From contig JAEUVB010000021.1 in assembly GCA_016786845.1 (NCBI GenBank), forward strand, positions 186,001-250,000: a DNA stretch of 64,000 nt, given 5' to 3'. This stretch comes from Chitinophagaceae bacterium. Lineage in GTDB: Bacteria > Bacteroidota > Bacteroidia > Chitinophagales > Chitinophagaceae. A program made the translations under genes and the position numbers. A model generated the notes under the pieces. The model had not been told where the DNA came from and ran no database searches. It saw only the letters and a program-made list of their open reading frames with translations. Positions 62,716 to 64,000 of the stretch are shown one piece after another (position 1 is the stretch's first letter; every line of letters starts with the position of its first letter).

Positions 62716-63936
62716 TTATCGTACATTATTTGTGAGTGATTTCACTCTGATAGAAGAAATCTGATCTCTCCACGAATCATTTAACCATGCGATAGGAGTA
62801 TCATGCGTTACGGTGAGCATTTCTCCTGTGAAATCGGGACTTTTGAATAGTTCCGCAAAATAACCACTATCTACTCGTATAGAATCGATATTGTTATCGA
62901 AAGAATTGGCATATATATTAGTAACTGCATTCCTAGGTGACAAGCGGTATTCTCCTTCCTTAAAGAACTTTCTATCTCCTTCAAAATTTACATTTCTAAA
63001 CACCTCTGCGCCTTTTTCTTCAGGATTTCTATCCGTGAAAGGAGGCAAGGAAACAGGCAACTCAGTTGCATTGATATATCCTGTAATTTTAAATGAACCA
63101 TCACCTGCAAGTTCATAACCACCACCAGCTACATAACCATCCTGGATAAATTTAGGATAAGCACTTTCAAATCTGCGATTTGGCAATTGCTGCAAATCCA
63201 TACAATTTACAATTTGTAAATCATCTCCCAGATAATCATCTGCGTCGTAACCGGCCATGATAAGTTCAAAAAATGAAAGTTCATGCATGACTCCATCCTT
63301 AACTGCTTTAATTCCATCTTGTCGTATTTCGTGGATAAAAGGACCTACTTTAGCATAAACAGCACTTATCAGGTCTTGTTGAGTAATCGTTTTATCTTCT
63401 CTGTCAGATTGGTCAATTTCAGTTTTCAAGTCTGAAAATATTTTTATTATGTCCAATGAACGAAAAAAGTAATTGATCTTAGATGCAAAAAAAGAATTGA
63501 ATGCTAAGTGGCCTGCTTCTGCTCCATGACTAGCGACTGAATCTTCTTCAAGCAACATATAAAATACACCTGCCACCCCGGGTATTTCCAATATGTTGTC
63601 GTGATTAAAAGGATCCGCGATCTGCATCGGTTTGATTGTTGTCATCCAGCTTCCGACCTCTGCAGGAATAGGTATAGCGGTATCGGCATCCATACCTTCT
63701 GAATCTAAATTTATTTGCGCGCTGTTCAAATTGCTGTGGCTTCCGCTTCCAAAGTGGACCAGCACAGGTGCTTCCAAGGAAGATATCCCTTCTATCCTAT
63801 AGGTATTGATTACACAAGTATCCTTATCAATTTTAAAAAATGCAGTCCATATATATGGTTCTGCGTTACCGGATCCATCTCCTTCTTCGAAACAATAAAG
63901 TTGATCCAACACAATGTTTACTTTGTACGAATTCAT
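62716..63936 (-). CDS. Uncharacterised protein with beta/gamma-crystallin-like C-terminus
   Basis: 406 residues, no signal peptide. The first 300 residues are not recognised; they contain YCFEEGDGSGNAEPYIWTAFFKID near the start, an acidic DADDYLGDDLQIV segment and several predicted strands. The last 95 residues fit a two-motif crystallin-type Greek key: NVNFEGDRKFFKEGEYRL, NSFDNNIDSIRVDSGY, LFKSPDFTGEMLTV, WRDQISSIRV. These domains often bind calcium through N/D-x-x-S-S motifs, seen as NIDSI and QISSI. It is read in the same direction as the hydrolase gene 103 bp downstream. Role unknown. Confidence 0.7.
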   Translation of the reverse strand: MNSYKVNIVLDQLYCFEEGDGSGNAEPYIWTAFFKIDKDTCVINTYRIEGISSLEAPVLVHFGSGSHSNLNSAQINLDSEGMDADTAIPIPAEVGSWMTTIKPMQIADPFNHDNILEIPGVAGVFYMLLEEDSVASHGAEAGHLAFNSFFASKINYFFRSLDIIKIFSDLKTEIDQSDREDKTITQQDLISAVYAKVGPFIHEIRQDGIKAVKDGVMHELSFFELIMAGYDADDYLGDDLQIVNCMDLQQLPNRRFESAYPKFIQDGYVAGGGYELAGDGSFKITGYINATELPVSLPPFTDRNPEEKGAEVFRNVNFEGDRKFFKEGEYRLSPRNAVTNIYANSFDNNIDSIRVDSGYFAELFKSPDFTGEMLTVTHDTPIAWLNDSWRDQISSIRVKSLTNNVR

Positions 63937-64000
63937 AGTTTGATTTTTTGTAAAACTAAGGAAAACGCATCCCGGTAAATCCTACATATTAGGGTGGCGA

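Overview
The window looks like a chromosome segment of a Bacteroidota bacterium. I favour the Saprospiria/Chitinophagia side, but that is a guess from gene content, with no rRNA or marker gene to prove it. The signs are periplasmic beta-propeller (Reg_prop/Y_Y_Y) sensor kinases, a type A sorting domain of the type IX secretion system (T9SS), very large repeat-rich secreted proteins, TTG/GTG starts with weak ribosome binding sites, and moderate-to-low GC.

Region 1 (1-8737): a secreted repeat protein runs off the left edge. Upstream of it, in the same direction, lie a NarL/LuxR-type response regulator and its propeller sensor kinase. An MFS transporter and an ArsR-rhodanese fusion regulator follow.

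Region 2 (9085-39242): a surface-protein locus. It holds a 2878-residue adhesin, a divergent TPR/adenylate cyclase membrane protein, and two copies of a two-gene cassette: a long fiber protein ending in an S74 auto-processing chaperone, followed by a short secreted protein ending in a dockerin-like calcium-binding module. Between the cassettes sits a second propeller kinase/LuxR regulator pair. A LytS/LytTR-type pair closes the block. A near-perfect 18-bp palindrome recurs in the control regions here and is a candidate operator. The adhesin and both short proteins end in the same RNA hairpin.

Region 3 (39311-52287): a defence island. It starts with a broken response-regulator remnant, then has a NERD protein, a zinc-ribbon protein and a CoiA-like putative nuclease. 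Next is a type III restriction-modification operon with overlapping genes (res, PIN ribonuclease, mod, HEPN/DUF3644). It ends with a two-gene CBASS system: a CD-NTase and a probable TIR-STING effector.

Region 4 (52617-64000): a Crp/Fnr regulator, a 21-bp minisatellite, a fibronectin-III protein, REP-like palindromic repeats, a T9SS-sorted repeat protein and a third copy of the fiber/dockerin cassette. The window ends with a tandem-repeat plus beta-lactamase-fold hydrolase and a protein with a crystallin-like C-terminus.

The main theme is cell-surface fibers and adhesins surrounded by their own signalling systems. The most promising undescribed items are the three-fold fiber + dockerin-module cassette with its shared palindrome and hairpin, and the res-PIN-mod-HEPN operon.
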